Made by a program: the position numbers and the translations under genes
Shown here: positions 16,268 to 23,686 of the stretch, piece after piece
How the letters are laid out: each line of letters begins with the position of its first letter
Numbering within the stretch: position 1 is the stretch's first letter
Assembly (NCBI GenBank): GCA_946402065.1
Contig: CAMIVR010000055.1
Location: forward strand, 1-32,026
Source: an uncultured Brevibacillus sp.
Lineage (GTDB): Bacteria > Bacillota > Bacilli > Brevibacillales > Brevibacillaceae
Length of the DNA stretch: 32,026 bases
Reading direction: 5' to 3'
Notes under the pieces: model-generated
What the model was told of the DNA's origin: nothing
Database searches by the model: none
The model's input: the letters and a program-made list of their open reading frames with translations, nothing else

Positions 16268-16996
16268 ATGAGCCAACGCCAACTGACTTTTCACATCTTT
16301 CGCTACAAACCGGAGACGCCGAAACAAGACCCCTCCATGCAGACGTACGTATTGCCGGAAGAACCGGGGATGACGCTCTTCATCGCGCTCAACCAAATTC
16401 GCGAGGAGCAGGATCCGTCCTTGCAGTTCGATTTTGTTTGCCGGGCAGGGATTTGCGGTTCCTGCGGCATGCTGATCAACGGCAAACCGACGCTCGCCTG
16501 CCGCACGCTGACAAAAAGCTTGCCGGCAGAGATTACGTTGATGCCGCTCCCTCTCTATCAGCTGCTGGGCGATCTCTCTGTCGATACCGGCTCGTGGTTC
16601 CGCGATGTCTCACTGCGCACGGAAGCGTGGATCCATACGGAGAAACGCTTCGACCCTGCGGCTGAAGAGGAGCGGATGAGCAATGACACGGCATTGAACA
16701 TCTATGAAGCGGAGCGCTGCATCGAGTGCGGCTGCTGCATCGGCGGCTGCGCGACGGCCAATATCAAGCCCGACTTCATCGGCGCGGCCGGCGTCAATCG
16801 GGTCGCCCGCTTTATGCTCGATCCCCGCGACGAGCGGGACGAACAGGAGTATTTCGACGTCGTCGGCTCGGAGGACGGCATCTTCGGCTGCATCGGCTTG
16901 ATGGCCTGCGACGACAACTGCCCGATCGGCATCCCGCTGCAGGGGCAGCTTGCGTATGTACGGAGAAAAATGGCCGTTGCCGGGTGGAAGCGTTAA
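16268..16996 (+). CDS. sdhB: Succinate dehydrogenase/fumarate reductase iron-sulfur subunit
   Basis: This 242-residue subunit wires FAD to the hemes through three clusters. Cys58, Cys63, Cys66 and Cys78 form the [2Fe-2S] site in the plant-ferredoxin-like N-terminal domain; CIECGCCIGGC (151-161) and the later Cys208, Cys214 and Cys218 provide the [4Fe-4S] and [3Fe-4S] sites. The ATG at 16268 sits 7 bases after GGGGGT; a GTG at 16259 lies in that site. It ends the operon, 25 bases before a strong hairpin. Confidence 0.95.
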   Translation: MSQRQLTFHIFRYKPETPKQDPSMQTYVLPEEPGMTLFIALNQIREEQDPSLQFDFVCRAGICGSCGMLINGKPTLACRTLTKSLPAEITLMPLPLYQLLGDLSVDTGSWFRDVSLRTEAWIHTEKRFDPAAEEERMSNDTALNIYEAERCIECGCCIGGCATANIKPDFIGAAGVNRVARFMLDPRDERDEQEYFDVVGSEDGIFGCIGLMACDDNCPIGIPLQGQLAYVRRKMAVAGWKR

Positions 16997-17020
16997 ACAG
17001 GGTTCATGCACCTCTCATTA

Positions 17021-17053
17021 GACATGCCTCCCGCTCTGGGAGGCATGTCCTTT
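17021..17053 (+). terminator. Terminator of the sdhCAB operon
   Basis: GACATGCCTCCC and GGGAGGCATGTC form a perfect 12-bp stem with a 5-base loop, followed by CTTTCC. It sits between convergent sdhB and gerPF and may also stop gerP transcription, though there is no T run on that side. Confidence 0.85.
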
Positions 17054-17068
17054 CCTCGCAACGTTTGC

Positions 17069-17284
17069 CTATAGGTTGCCTACTTGTACCTCATCGGCCA
17101 CATGTGGATCGAATGTATTGGTCATGCTGATGGCTGTATTGGTGACGACGATATTTCCCGTATTATCGCTCCCCGCTCCGGTAAAGGTTTTACTATTCGA
17201 TTTCGGAGAGATATTTAATGCATCCCCAAAGGCCACAGCCCCCGAGTTGCTATTGATATTGACTGCTCCGATGACGGACGGCAT
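17069..17284 (-). CDS. gerPF: Spore germination protein GerPF
   Basis: This 71-residue protein of the GerPA/GerPF family is needed for germinants to pass through the spore coat. It begins MPSVIGAVNINS, has the FGDALNISPKSNSKTFTGAGS segment typical of the family, and ends VADEVQVGNL, as in B. subtilis GerPF. It follows GGGAGGG and is the last gene of the gerP operon. Confidence 0.92.
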   Translation of the reverse strand: MPSVIGAVNINSNSGAVAFGDALNISPKSNSKTFTGAGSDNTGNIVVTNTAISMTNTFDPHVADEVQVGNL

Positions 17285-17301
17285 TGAAGGTCCCTCCCAG
17301 G

Positions 17302-17682
17302 CTAGGTTTGGTATTCTTCATGCAACAGGTGGCGAATGTTTTTGGTACGCGATTCAGCTGCGATTGTTTCACCCGATCCAATCTGTAAGACAGCCGATGC
17401 GACAATACTTAAAAGATCGACCTGTCCCACCTGTATTGTAGAGGATTTGTTCACAGTCGCTAGCTCGAGCTGCTCATCGATATACGGCTGAGGTATCTCT
17501 TCGTAAAACATCGGATAATCCGCATAGTCCAATTCATTGTCAAAAAAAATCGCCTTTTCCCGCTGTATCGCATTCGTCCAGATGGATGGGGCAAGTTCGA
17601 CAGTATCTCCGATCTCAATAACTCCGGTGCTGCCCACATTGATGACTTGCAGATGCTGTACAGATGAGTTCCTTCTGTTCAA
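17302..17682 (-). CDS. gerPE: Spore germination protein GerPE
   Basis: The 126-residue protein starts with TTG, 10 bases after AAAGGAG, and its first residues (NRRNSSVQHLQV) match the GerPE family start. The GVIEIGDT motif seen in several GerP proteins is present early. It is fifth in the gerP operon and is expected in the inner coat. Confidence 0.9.
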   Translation of the reverse strand: MNRRNSSVQHLQVINVGSTGVIEIGDTVELAPSIWTNAIQREKAIFFDNELDYADYPMFYEEIPQPYIDEQLELATVNKSSTIQVGQVDLLSIVASAVLQIGSGETIAAESRTKNIRHLLHEEYQT

Positions 17683-17697
17683 TGAAAAACAACTCCT

Positions 17698-17907
17698 TTA
17701 TCTGACAGGTATAAGGGGGATGAGGGGAGGCTCCGGGGGAACGACCCCGGTAGTCACGCCGACGATCAGCGTCTCCGGGGGCGTCTCGTAAATCGACGAC
17801 AGCGCAACCATTTTGACATCCCCGATAAACAGCACCGAAGCACTGGCCTCACTAAACATGCTGACTTTTTTGACAGCGAGCTCGCCATTAATGACCGTAT
17901 ACTTCAT
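17698..17907 (-). CDS. gerPD: Spore germination protein GerPD
   Basis: This 69-residue protein starts at ATG 17907, one base after the gerPC stop; an ATG four codons earlier is possible. MKYTVINGELAV and SVLFIGDVKMVALSSIYETPPETLI are the GerPD pattern. The C-terminus is Pro-rich. A second member of the family is encoded divergently at 19212. Confidence 0.9.
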   Translation of the reverse strand: MKYTVINGELAVKKVSMFSEASASVLFIGDVKMVALSSIYETPPETLIVGVTTGVVPPEPPLIPLIPVR

Positions 17908-17908
17908 G

Positions 17909-18523
17909 TCACCGTTCATTCTCCCGCCGCGGCAAATTTTTGAGAAACGCCTCAAAGGTCTTTTCAATATCATTCTTTACTTTTTTACATGTAGCCTGTT
18001 CGATATAATCCAGTTGTTCCGGCTCCAGCTCTGTCATCTTGACCTGCTGCAAATAATGGCGGATTCGCTTGTCGATTTGTTTTTTGACATCATCGACGAT
18101 AAATTTGCGATACGTTTCATCCAACGGATACCCGTATTTATGTTCAATCGATTCCAGCTCCGAAAAAGCCGCATGGTCCAGATAATGATTGACTTGCTGT
18201 CGCACCCGATCGAAAAGGTCTTGGTCTTGCCCATAGACGGCGGGAACCTCCATCCCTTGGTTCACGGCAAGCTCCTCAATCGAAGATTCCTTTCCGTTCG
18301 GATGCAAGCCGATGCTTAACGTCCCCTCCAGCTTTTCAACTTTCAACAAATCAAACTTGTATTCATTTCTGACAACGGGCGGCACTGCTGAGTTGCGCAA
18401 TTGCGCAACATCCTGCTGCAATTGTTTGATCAACCTGTTCATTTCTGCCATTTTCTTCTGATGGGACTGGAACTGTGCCGAAATTTGCTGAAGATAATAG
18501 ACCATTTCCGAATCAATATACAT
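17909..18523 (-). CDS. gerPC: Spore germination protein GerPC
   Basis: This is the largest GerP protein, 204 residues from ATG 18523, which directly follows AGAAGGTGA; a TTG nine codons upstream is less likely. The N-terminal third (about 8-45, YLQQISAQFQSHQKKM onwards) is a coiled coil, typical of GerPC; the rest is charged and mostly helical. It lies third in the operon. Confidence 0.9.
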   Translation of the reverse strand: MYIDSEMVYYLQQISAQFQSHQKKMAEMNRLIKQLQQDVAQLRNSAVPPVVRNEYKFDLLKVEKLEGTLSIGLHPNGKESSIEELAVNQGMEVPAVYGQDQDLFDRVRQQVNHYLDHAAFSELESIEHKYGYPLDETYRKFIVDDVKKQIDKRIRHYLQQVKMTELEPEQLDYIEQATCKKVKNDIEKTFEAFLKNLPRRENER

Positions 18524-18576
18524 ACCGATCACCTTCTTTTTTCTTGCCAACAGCCTCGTAGCAGCCCCGGGATATT

Positions 18577-18816
18577 CTATGCTCTCGGCTCAACCAGAGG
18601 TACCAGCGGCGCTGCGGGCAGAGGTGCCGCCGGAGGTGGAGTCTCAACCGGTTGAGGTGCGGCCGGAGGGGCAGGCTTCCTAAATCCTCCGGTGTTGTAG
18701 AGATTGGACAATGGCTTGATGATGCCCGCACTGCCTATCTGACAAACGGAAGAATTGGATAGAGACTCGATTTTCAACGAGTGAATCACGATATTTTGAT
18801 GGATAAACAGATTCAT
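18577..18816 (-). CDS. gerPB: Spore germination protein GerPB
   Basis: This 79-residue protein begins MNLFIHQNIVIHSLKIES, with the SVCQIGSAG motif, as in GerPB. The last 35 residues are almost only Pro and Ala with a few Val and Leu, a low-complexity tail. GAGGAG lies 11 bases upstream. Confidence 0.9.
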   Translation of the reverse strand: MNLFIHQNIVIHSLKIESLSNSSVCQIGSAGIIKPLSNLYNTGGFRKPAPPAAPQPVETPPPAAPLPAAPLVPLVEPRA

Positions 18817-18837
18817 TGCAATAACCGCTCCTCGCTT

Positions 18838-19065
18838 TCACTGACCGCCTTGCCCTGCAACCATCACCGGCATGCCAGATGGCTCCGTTTCGTATATATT
18901 CATCACACTGTTAGAATTGTTAATCGTCAGATTTTTCCCCGCATTAAAGGACCCGCCACCGGCGAATGTTTTCTCATACGTGGTCGGCGCAATCCGCCAG
19001 ACATCGCCGATATTCATAACCCCTACGAGACTGTTTACATTTACGCTTCCCACGATTGCCGGCAT
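18838..19065 (-). CDS. gerPA: Spore germination protein GerPA
   Basis: This 75-residue protein is the first gene of the gerP operon. MPAIVGSVNVNSL and MNIGDVWRIAPTTYEKTFAGGGS place it in the GerPA/GerPF family. It has AAAGGGTG upstream and a sigma-K-like promoter about 35 bases before the start. The operon makes coat proteins in the mother cell late in sporulation. Confidence 0.92.
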   Translation of the reverse strand: MPAIVGSVNVNSLVGVMNIGDVWRIAPTTYEKTFAGGGSFNAGKNLTINNSNSVMNIYETEPSGMPVMVAGQGGQ

Positions 19066-19098
19066 CTTGACTGCACCCTTTATTCGCTGCCTTGATTG

Positions 19099-19127
19099 TA
19101 TTGTATGAAAATCCCTTCTGGGTGTTC
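19099..19127 (-). promoter_or_regulatory. Sigma-K-type promoter of gerPA-F
   Basis: On the minus strand GAAC is followed after 16 bases by CATACAATA, matching the sigma-K consensus (AC, N16/17, CATAnnnTA). The start point would be about 27 bases before gerPA. Confidence 0.75.
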
Positions 19128-19143
19128 ACCGGATTCTTCAGAT

Positions 19144-19172
19144 GACACCTCTCCGCTTTGCTGCATAGGATA
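19144..19172 (+). promoter_or_regulatory. Sigma-K-type promoter of the divergent GerPD paralogue
   Basis: GAC is followed after 17 bases by CATAGGATA, the same consensus as on the opposite strand. The start point would be about 30 bases before the ATG at 19212. The two promoters are back to back. Confidence 0.65.
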
Positions 19173-19211
19173 TAGGCATCTGCACAAAACTTGCAAAGGA
19201 GCGAGTTGTTC

Positions 19212-19400
19212 ATGAACATGACGGTAACAAACGAGAAAATGACGGTTGGCGAGGTTGAGGTCGGCGATCTGCTCCGCTCATCCATCTTCCTGATCGGCGA
19301 TACGGAAGTCATTACCTGCTCCAGCGTATTTGACACACCTGCAGATTCTCTGGTCTTCAGCCCGCAGATTCCGCTCCCTCGCCCAAGCCGCCCGGATTAA
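19212..19400 (+). CDS. Second GerPD-like spore protein, divergent from gerPA-F
   Basis: The 62-residue protein reads MNMTVTNEKMTVGEVEVGDL, then SSIFLIGDTEVITCSSVFDTP, and has the length and pattern of GerPD, with a short Pro-rich tail. An AAAGGAG lies 10 bases upstream. It is the only gene on the plus strand here and has its own sigma-K-like promoter. It ends one base before the stop of the convergent Hsp20-like gene. A role in the coat beside GerPD is inferred. Confidence 0.82.
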   Translation: MNMTVTNEKMTVGEVEVGDLLRSSIFLIGDTEVITCSSVFDTPADSLVFSPQIPLPRPSRPD

Positions 19401-19401
19401 G

Positions 19402-19947
19402 TCAATCCAGCACCCGCAACCCTTTTGGGGCCCGCACCGCGGGCTTTTTCTGTTTCTTCACAAAGTGAAGTTCGAGCAGCCCGTCGGTATAAGTCCGCTT
19501 CATGCCCTGCACATGCACCTGACATGGAAGAGTAATCTCCCTGTGAAAATAGCCGTACGTTCGCTCGTTTTTTACCGCGTAATTGATGTACCGGTGTTCG
19601 GCAATTTTTCCCTGGACACTCAGGCTGCGGCCGTTCACTACTGCCGTTTCCAAGCTGTCCAGATCCAGCCCCGGCACTTCACAACAGACTATGACTTTCG
19701 CCTTCGTCTGAAACAGATCGATATGCGGCCGAAATGACTTTTCTTCCAACGGACTCCTGGTCTCCCGCTCCTGAGGACTCGCTTCGCCGCCTTTGGCCAA
19801 AGCAAAAATGCTATTCCAAAAATCCCCGTTAAACATATGCGGCAGTTCGCCGATCGACTTCAGTGAAGCCATGTCCGCTGTATCCAGCTTGCTCAACGAT
19901 TCGGTCAATTTTTGCAGATTTTTCATTGTTTCACGCACAGATTGCAT
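19402..19947 (-). CDS. Hsp20/alpha-crystallin family protein, possible spore coat protein
   Basis: This 181-residue protein starts at ATG 19947, 9 bases from AAAAGGGAG; the longer frame to 19986 begins at or before the predicted transcription start. An N-terminal helical region (about 1-70) is followed by an alpha-crystallin domain (about 74-165) with RPHIDLFQTKAKVIVCCEVPGL and YGYFHREITLPCQV, and a basic tail. B. subtilis coat proteins CotM and GerT belong to this family. With a sigma-K-like -10 and a gerP neighbour I infer a coat or germination role; an ordinary chaperone is the alternative. Confidence 0.85.
   Translation of the reverse strand: MQSVRETMKNLQKLTESLSKLDTADMASLKSIGELPHMFNGDFWNSIFALAKGGEASPQERETRSPLEEKSFRPHIDLFQTKAKVIVCCEVPGLDLDSLETAVVNGRSLSVQGKIAEHRYINYAVKNERTYGYFHREITLPCQVHVQGMKRTYTDGLLELHFVKKQKKPAVRAPKGLRVLD
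19430..19449 (+). terminator. Terminator of the GerPD paralogue inside the convergent Hsp20 gene
   Basis: GCCCGC-ACC-GCGGGC is followed by TTTTT on the plus strand, 30 bases past the GerPD-like stop. It lies within the last codons of the opposite-strand Hsp20 gene, where it encodes part of the Lys/Pro-rich tail. Confidence 0.7.
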
Positions 19948-19986
19948 CCACGCCACTCCCTTTTCGCACACGTGAGCGTCATTCAA

Positions 19987-19995
19987 TAGTATATG
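19987..19995 (-). promoter_or_regulatory. Sigma-K-like -10 of the Hsp20-family gene
   Basis: Minus-strand CATATACTA fits CATAnnnTA. An AC lies 18 bases upstream, one base more than usual, within a TTGACA-like stretch. The start point would be about 30 bases before ATG 19947. Confidence 0.5.
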
Positions 19996-20090
19996 AATAA
20001 CTGCCTACGCTGCGTGTCAAACAATCGCAAAAAGACGAGCCTATTCGTCCCGGGCCGTCAGGACAAGATGGTCCAAACGCTCAAGCTCTA

Positions 20091-21017
20091 TCACAAGCCC
20101 CCCTCGTTTTGCTTTTGATCAAAGTCGTTCAGCATCACAAAAAACTCTTTTAAAAACTCGTAGAACAGCTTCTCCGTAGGCGGCAGCTCCCGTTCGCTGG
20201 GAATGATCACCCCGACTGTGCGGCGAACGGTGGGCTCGACGATCGGGATTTTCACCGTCGAACGAGGCATGTTGTCCATCAGCGTGATTTCCGGCAGGAG
20301 CGTCACGCCCAGCCCGGCTGCGACCAGCCCCTTGATCGCGTCGATGTCGTCGCCTTCAAACGAAACACTTGGTTGAAAGCCAATCTGCCGACAAGCATCA
20401 ACCACGATTTCACGCAAAATAAAGCCATCGGGAAACAAGACAAACGAGTCGCCCCGCAATTGGTCGAGCTGCAGCGAGCGGCTGCCTGCCAGCGGGTGCG
20501 CCGTCGGCAGCAGCGCGACGATATTTTCCAGAAACAGGGTATGTCCCTTTACTTGCTTCTCGTTCTTGGGCAGCGGACCGAGCAGGGCCAGGTCGATCTC
20601 CCCCCTGGCCACTTCGCTGACCAGACTGTGGTAGGAACACTGGCGCAGCTGGAATTTTACCAGCGGGTAGCGCTCGCGAAAAGCCGAGATGACGGTCGGC
20701 AGCGTGTAGGCAGCCAGGCTGCTAGGAAAGCCGATCCGCACTGTCCCCCGCTGCGGGTCGAGCAGTTCATCAATCTCCCGCTTCGCCTGGTCGATGATCT
20801 GCACAGCTTGCTTCATATGCTGCAAAAACACTTTTCCCACTGGCGTAAGCCTGACATTCCGCCCCTCGCGCAGAAACAGTGTGACGCCCAGCTCTTCTTC
20901 CAGGTTGAAAATCTGCCGACTGACAGCCGATTGCGCCACATGCAAGGCGACAGACGCCTCCGTAACATGCTCGCGCTCGGCGACTTCGATAAAGTACTTG
21001 ATCTGTCGCAGCTCCAC
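20091..21017 (-). CDS. gltC: LysR-family regulator, GltC-like
   Basis: The 308-residue protein starts with GTG behind GAGGAGG and begins ELRQIKYFIEVAEREHVTEA, very like B. subtilis GltC. The helix-turn-helix (about 17-37) has VAQSAVSRQIFNLEEELG, then the effector-binding domain (about 90-295) with GTVRIGFPSSLA and AAGLGVTLLPE. In B. subtilis GltC activates gltAB for glutamate synthesis and responds to 2-oxoglutarate and glutamate; there it is divergent from gltAB. Here the divergent gene is glutamate dehydrogenase, so the target may have changed. Confidence 0.88.
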   Translation of the reverse strand: MELRQIKYFIEVAEREHVTEASVALHVAQSAVSRQIFNLEEELGVTLFLREGRNVRLTPVGKVFLQHMKQAVQIIDQAKREIDELLDPQRGTVRIGFPSSLAAYTLPTVISAFRERYPLVKFQLRQCSYHSLVSEVARGEIDLALLGPLPKNEKQVKGHTLFLENIVALLPTAHPLAGSRSLQLDQLRGDSFVLFPDGFILREIVVDACRQIGFQPSVSFEGDDIDAIKGLVAAGLGVTLLPEITLMDNMPRSTVKIPIVEPTVRRTVGVIIPSERELPPTEKLFYEFLKEFFVMLNDFDQKQNEGGL

Positions 21018-21079
21018 TGTGATACCTCCTCATCCGACGATTCATCTCATTTTGGCATCATTCTTATCTAAAGTCTATA

Positions 21080-21109
21080 TTGTTTCGATCAATTAAGAAA
21101 CCATACAAT
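21080..21109 (+). promoter_or_regulatory. Weak promoter of glutamate dehydrogenase
   Basis: TTGTTT and TACAAT are 18 bases apart, a good -10 with a poor -35, as expected for an activator-dependent promoter. It lies in the 147-base divergent region shared with the LysR gene; no clear GltC box was resolved by eye. Confidence 0.4.
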
Positions 21110-21164
21110 ACTCTTATGGAAATAAAAAAGAGACAGAAAGAAAAAAGAGAAATGGGAGAGCGCT

Positions 21165-22439
21165 ATGACAATGTTACAGGAAGAGTTAGAAACCACGGAA
21201 AATGTAAACCCGTACCAAACCGTACAGACACAAATTGAAACGGCGGCAGCCATCCTCGGGCTTGAACGGGATATTGTCGAAATTCTCAAACGGCCCAAGC
21301 GCGTCCTGTGCGTCAACTTCTCCGTAAAAATGGATGATGGCAGCGTCCGCGTCTTTGAAGGCTTCCGTTCCCAGCACAACGATGCGATCGGTCCGACAAA
21401 GGGCGGCATTCGCTTCCATCCGGACGTCAACATGGATGAAGTCAAAGCGCTGTCGATGTGGATGACCTTCAAATGCGGCGTCGTCAACCTGCCCTACGGC
21501 GGCGGAAAAGGAGGTGTCATCTGTGACCCGCACACGCTGAGCAAGGGCGAGCTGGAACGCGTCAGCCGCGGCTTCATGGAAGCGATCGCCGACATCGTCG
21601 GACCGGAAAAGGACATTCCCGCACCGGATGTGTACACGACACCGCAAATCATGGGCTGGATGATGGACACTTTCAGCCGGATCAAGGGCTCCTTCTCGCC
21701 TGGCGTCATCACGGGCAAACCGCTCATCGTCGGGGGCTCCAAAGGGCGCAACGAAGCGACCGCGCGCGGCTGCGTATTCACCATCGCCGAAGCGCTGAAG
21801 GATGCCGGCAAGCAGCTGCAAAACGCGACCGTCGCCATTCAGGGCTTCGGCAACGCCGGACGGATCGCTGCCACCCTGCTCGCTGCCCAAGGCTGCAAAA
21901 TCGTCGCTGTGAGCGACTCCAAAGGCGCGCTGTACAACCCGCAAGGCCTTGACCTGGCACAGGTGACACAGCTGAAAGACACGACCGGCATCATGAACTA
22001 CGACGCCAGGTACCACTTGCAAAATCCGCAGGACATCCTCGAGCTGGACGTCGACATCCTGATCCCGGCCGCCCTGGAGAATGTCATTACACGGAAAAAC
22101 GCCGACAAAATCAAGGCGCGGATCGTCGCGGAAGCGGCCAACGGACCGACCACGCCGGAAGCCGACAAAGTGCTGTTTCAAAAAGGCATTCTCGTCATTC
22201 CCGACATTCTCGCCAACGCGGGCGGCGTCACCGTATCCTACTTCGAGTGGGTGCAAAACCTGATGAACTACTACTGGAGCGAAGAAGAAGTCAATCAGAA
22301 GCTCCGCGATGTGATGGTGCATTCATACAGAGCCGTCCATGATCTCGCGGCGGAATACAAAACGGATTTCCGTACGGCTGCGTACATGATTTCCTTGAAG
22401 CGTGTCACGGAAGCGATGAAAGCGCGCGGCTGGGTATAA
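21165..22439 (+). CDS. Glutamate dehydrogenase (Glu/Leu/Phe/Val dehydrogenase family, RocG/GudB-like)
   Basis: The enzyme interconverts glutamate and 2-oxoglutarate plus ammonia, mostly for glutamate breakdown in Bacillales. The 424-residue protein has the catalytic Lys115 in LPYGGGKGGV, substrate lysines near 79 (GPTKGGIRFHP) and 103, and the NAD-binding motif AIQGFGNAGR (about 219-228). The length matches RocG/GudB; no internal repeat like that of inactive GudB is seen. GGGAGA precedes the ATG at 21165; a second ATG is two codons later. Confidence 0.95.
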   Translation: MTMLQEELETTENVNPYQTVQTQIETAAAILGLERDIVEILKRPKRVLCVNFSVKMDDGSVRVFEGFRSQHNDAIGPTKGGIRFHPDVNMDEVKALSMWMTFKCGVVNLPYGGGKGGVICDPHTLSKGELERVSRGFMEAIADIVGPEKDIPAPDVYTTPQIMGWMMDTFSRIKGSFSPGVITGKPLIVGGSKGRNEATARGCVFTIAEALKDAGKQLQNATVAIQGFGNAGRIAATLLAAQGCKIVAVSDSKGALYNPQGLDLAQVTQLKDTTGIMNYDARYHLQNPQDILELDVDILIPAALENVITRKNADKIKARIVAEAANGPTTPEADKVLFQKGILVIPDILANAGGVTVSYFEWVQNLMNYYWSEEEVNQKLRDVMVHSYRAVHDLAAEYKTDFRTAAYMISLKRVTEAMKARGWV

Positions 22440-22528
22440 TCGTAAAAACACAAGGGGCGTTCCGGAATGTCGACTTAACCGACTTCCCGGAAAAAGCCAC
22501 GTTCCTCAAACCGATAGGGACGAAAAAA

Positions 22529-22573
22529 GAAGCTGGACAGAAACGAAATGGTTTCTCCAGCTTCTTTCTTTTT
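22529..22573 (+). terminator. Terminator of glutamate dehydrogenase
   Basis: GAAGCTGG/CCAGCTTC and AGAAAC/GTTTCT stack into a 14-bp stem with a 2-base bulge, followed by TTTCTTTTT. It starts about 90 bases past the stop. Confidence 0.88.
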
Positions 22574-22634
22574 AAGGGATTTTTTTGACAGTCCCGTGTT
22601 TGTCAGTTAGGCCTGCTAATCGGTTACGCCGATT

Positions 22635-22672
22635 TTAAAAAATGGCCCTTCACATAAGCATGAAGAGCCATT
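22635..22672 (-). terminator. Terminator of ppk2
   Basis: On the minus strand AATGGCTCTTCA and TGAAGGGCCATT form a 12-bp stem with one G-U pair, followed by TTTTAAAA. It begins 14 bases after the ppk2 stop. Confidence 0.8.
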
Positions 22673-22685
22673 TGATCCTTGCGAA

Positions 22686-23384
22686 CTATTCAAATGTATG
22701 CACGATCGATTTCAAAATTTTGACGCGGGCATATTTTTTGTTCTCTGCTTCAATCAAATGCCAGGGAGCAAACGGCGTATGCGTCTTGCGGATCATGTCC
22801 TCGACCGCGACTTCGTAATCCTCGCGTTTTTCCCGGTTGCGCCAGTCTTCCTTGGTGATTTTCCAGTTTTTCAACGGGTTCTTCTCGCGTTCCTTGAAGC
22901 GTTTGAGCTGCTCGTCTGCGGAGAGGTGCAGCCAGAACTTGAGGATGTAGTGGTTGTCGTCATTCAGCATTTTCTCCATCTGGTTGATCTCGTCATAGGC
23001 ACGCTTCCACTCATCCGGCTCGGCGAACTTCTCGACGCGCTCGACGAGAACCCTGCCGTACCACGAGCGGTCAAAGATGGCGATGCCGCCACGCTGCGGC
23101 ATGCGCTGCCAGAAGCGCCAGAGGTAGTGATGCTTCAGCTCTGTCTCCGTCGGAGCGGCGATCGGGTGCACCTGGAAGCCGCGCGGATCAAGCGTTTCCG
23201 TCAGCCGCTTGATCGCTCCGCCCTTGCCAGCCGCATCCCAGCCTTCAAAGACGAGGATGAGCGGAGTTTGTTCTTCGTACAATCTGCGCTGCAGCCGCAA
23301 CAGCTTCAATTGATACTCCTCCAGCTGTTCCTGGTATTCCTTTTGTTCCAGCCGTTTTGTTAAATCGAGCGTTGAGAGAATCAT
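22686..23384 (-). CDS. ppk2: Polyphosphate kinase 2 family protein
   Basis: PPK2 enzymes use polyphosphate to phosphorylate nucleotides. The 232-residue protein has Walker A FEGWDAAGKGG (47-56) and the Walker B-like FDRSWYGRVLVER with Asp105, plus the lid segment near LKRFKEREKNPLKNWKIT. It is a single-domain form. ATG 23384 is preceded by AAAGGTGG; a frame to 23456 has a weaker start. It is divergent from ppk1 300 bases away. Whether it acts on AMP, ADP or GDP cannot be told. Confidence 0.92.
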   Translation of the reverse strand: MILSTLDLTKRLEQKEYQEQLEEYQLKLLRLQRRLYEEQTPLILVFEGWDAAGKGGAIKRLTETLDPRGFQVHPIAAPTETELKHHYLWRFWQRMPQRGGIAIFDRSWYGRVLVERVEKFAEPDEWKRAYDEINQMEKMLNDDNHYILKFWLHLSADEQLKRFKEREKNPLKNWKITKEDWRNREKREDYEVAVEDMIRKTHTPFAPWHLIEAENKKYARVKILKSIVHTFE

Positions 23385-23686
23385 ACACCAACCACCTTTT
23401 TTCGTTATTTTTGCGATCGCCTCGCTTCGAATCCGAAGCTTGGAGAGCGCAGACATTGTGTTTTTTTGTGAATTTTTTCATCCTGCTGCCGACCGCCTGA
23501 TGTACCTGGTCGCCCGAAAAGCCAACCAGGCCAGTCGCTCCATCTGCATTCTACCATCAATTTCGGGCCATGACTATTTTGAATTTTTCGTAACCAATCA
23601 CCGGAAGGAGTTCCTTTTTTTGTTCGCAGAATATATAATGAAGCCATCATTTTCATGGTGATCTTTTTAGGAGGTTATTTTTATTC
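23385..23686. other. Divergent ppk2-ppk1 intergenic region
   Basis: It has no gene. It contains the palindrome GCGATCGC (23413), a hairpin GCTTCG-AATC-CGAAGC (23424-23439) in the ppk2 leader, CCTGGT/ACCAGG near 23508-23531, and the ppk1 promoter. No clear Pho box was seen. Confidence 0.5.
23611..23639 (+). promoter_or_regulatory. Promoter of ppk1
   Basis: A perfect TATAAT at 23634-23639 has a weak TTCCTT 17 bases upstream. The start point would be about 40 bases before ppk1, with AGGAGG in the leader. Confidence 0.5.

Noticed and set aside
21186..22322. Minus-strand open frame of 378 codons
   Set aside because: It is antisense to glutamate dehydrogenase and has no start signal or recognisable domain.
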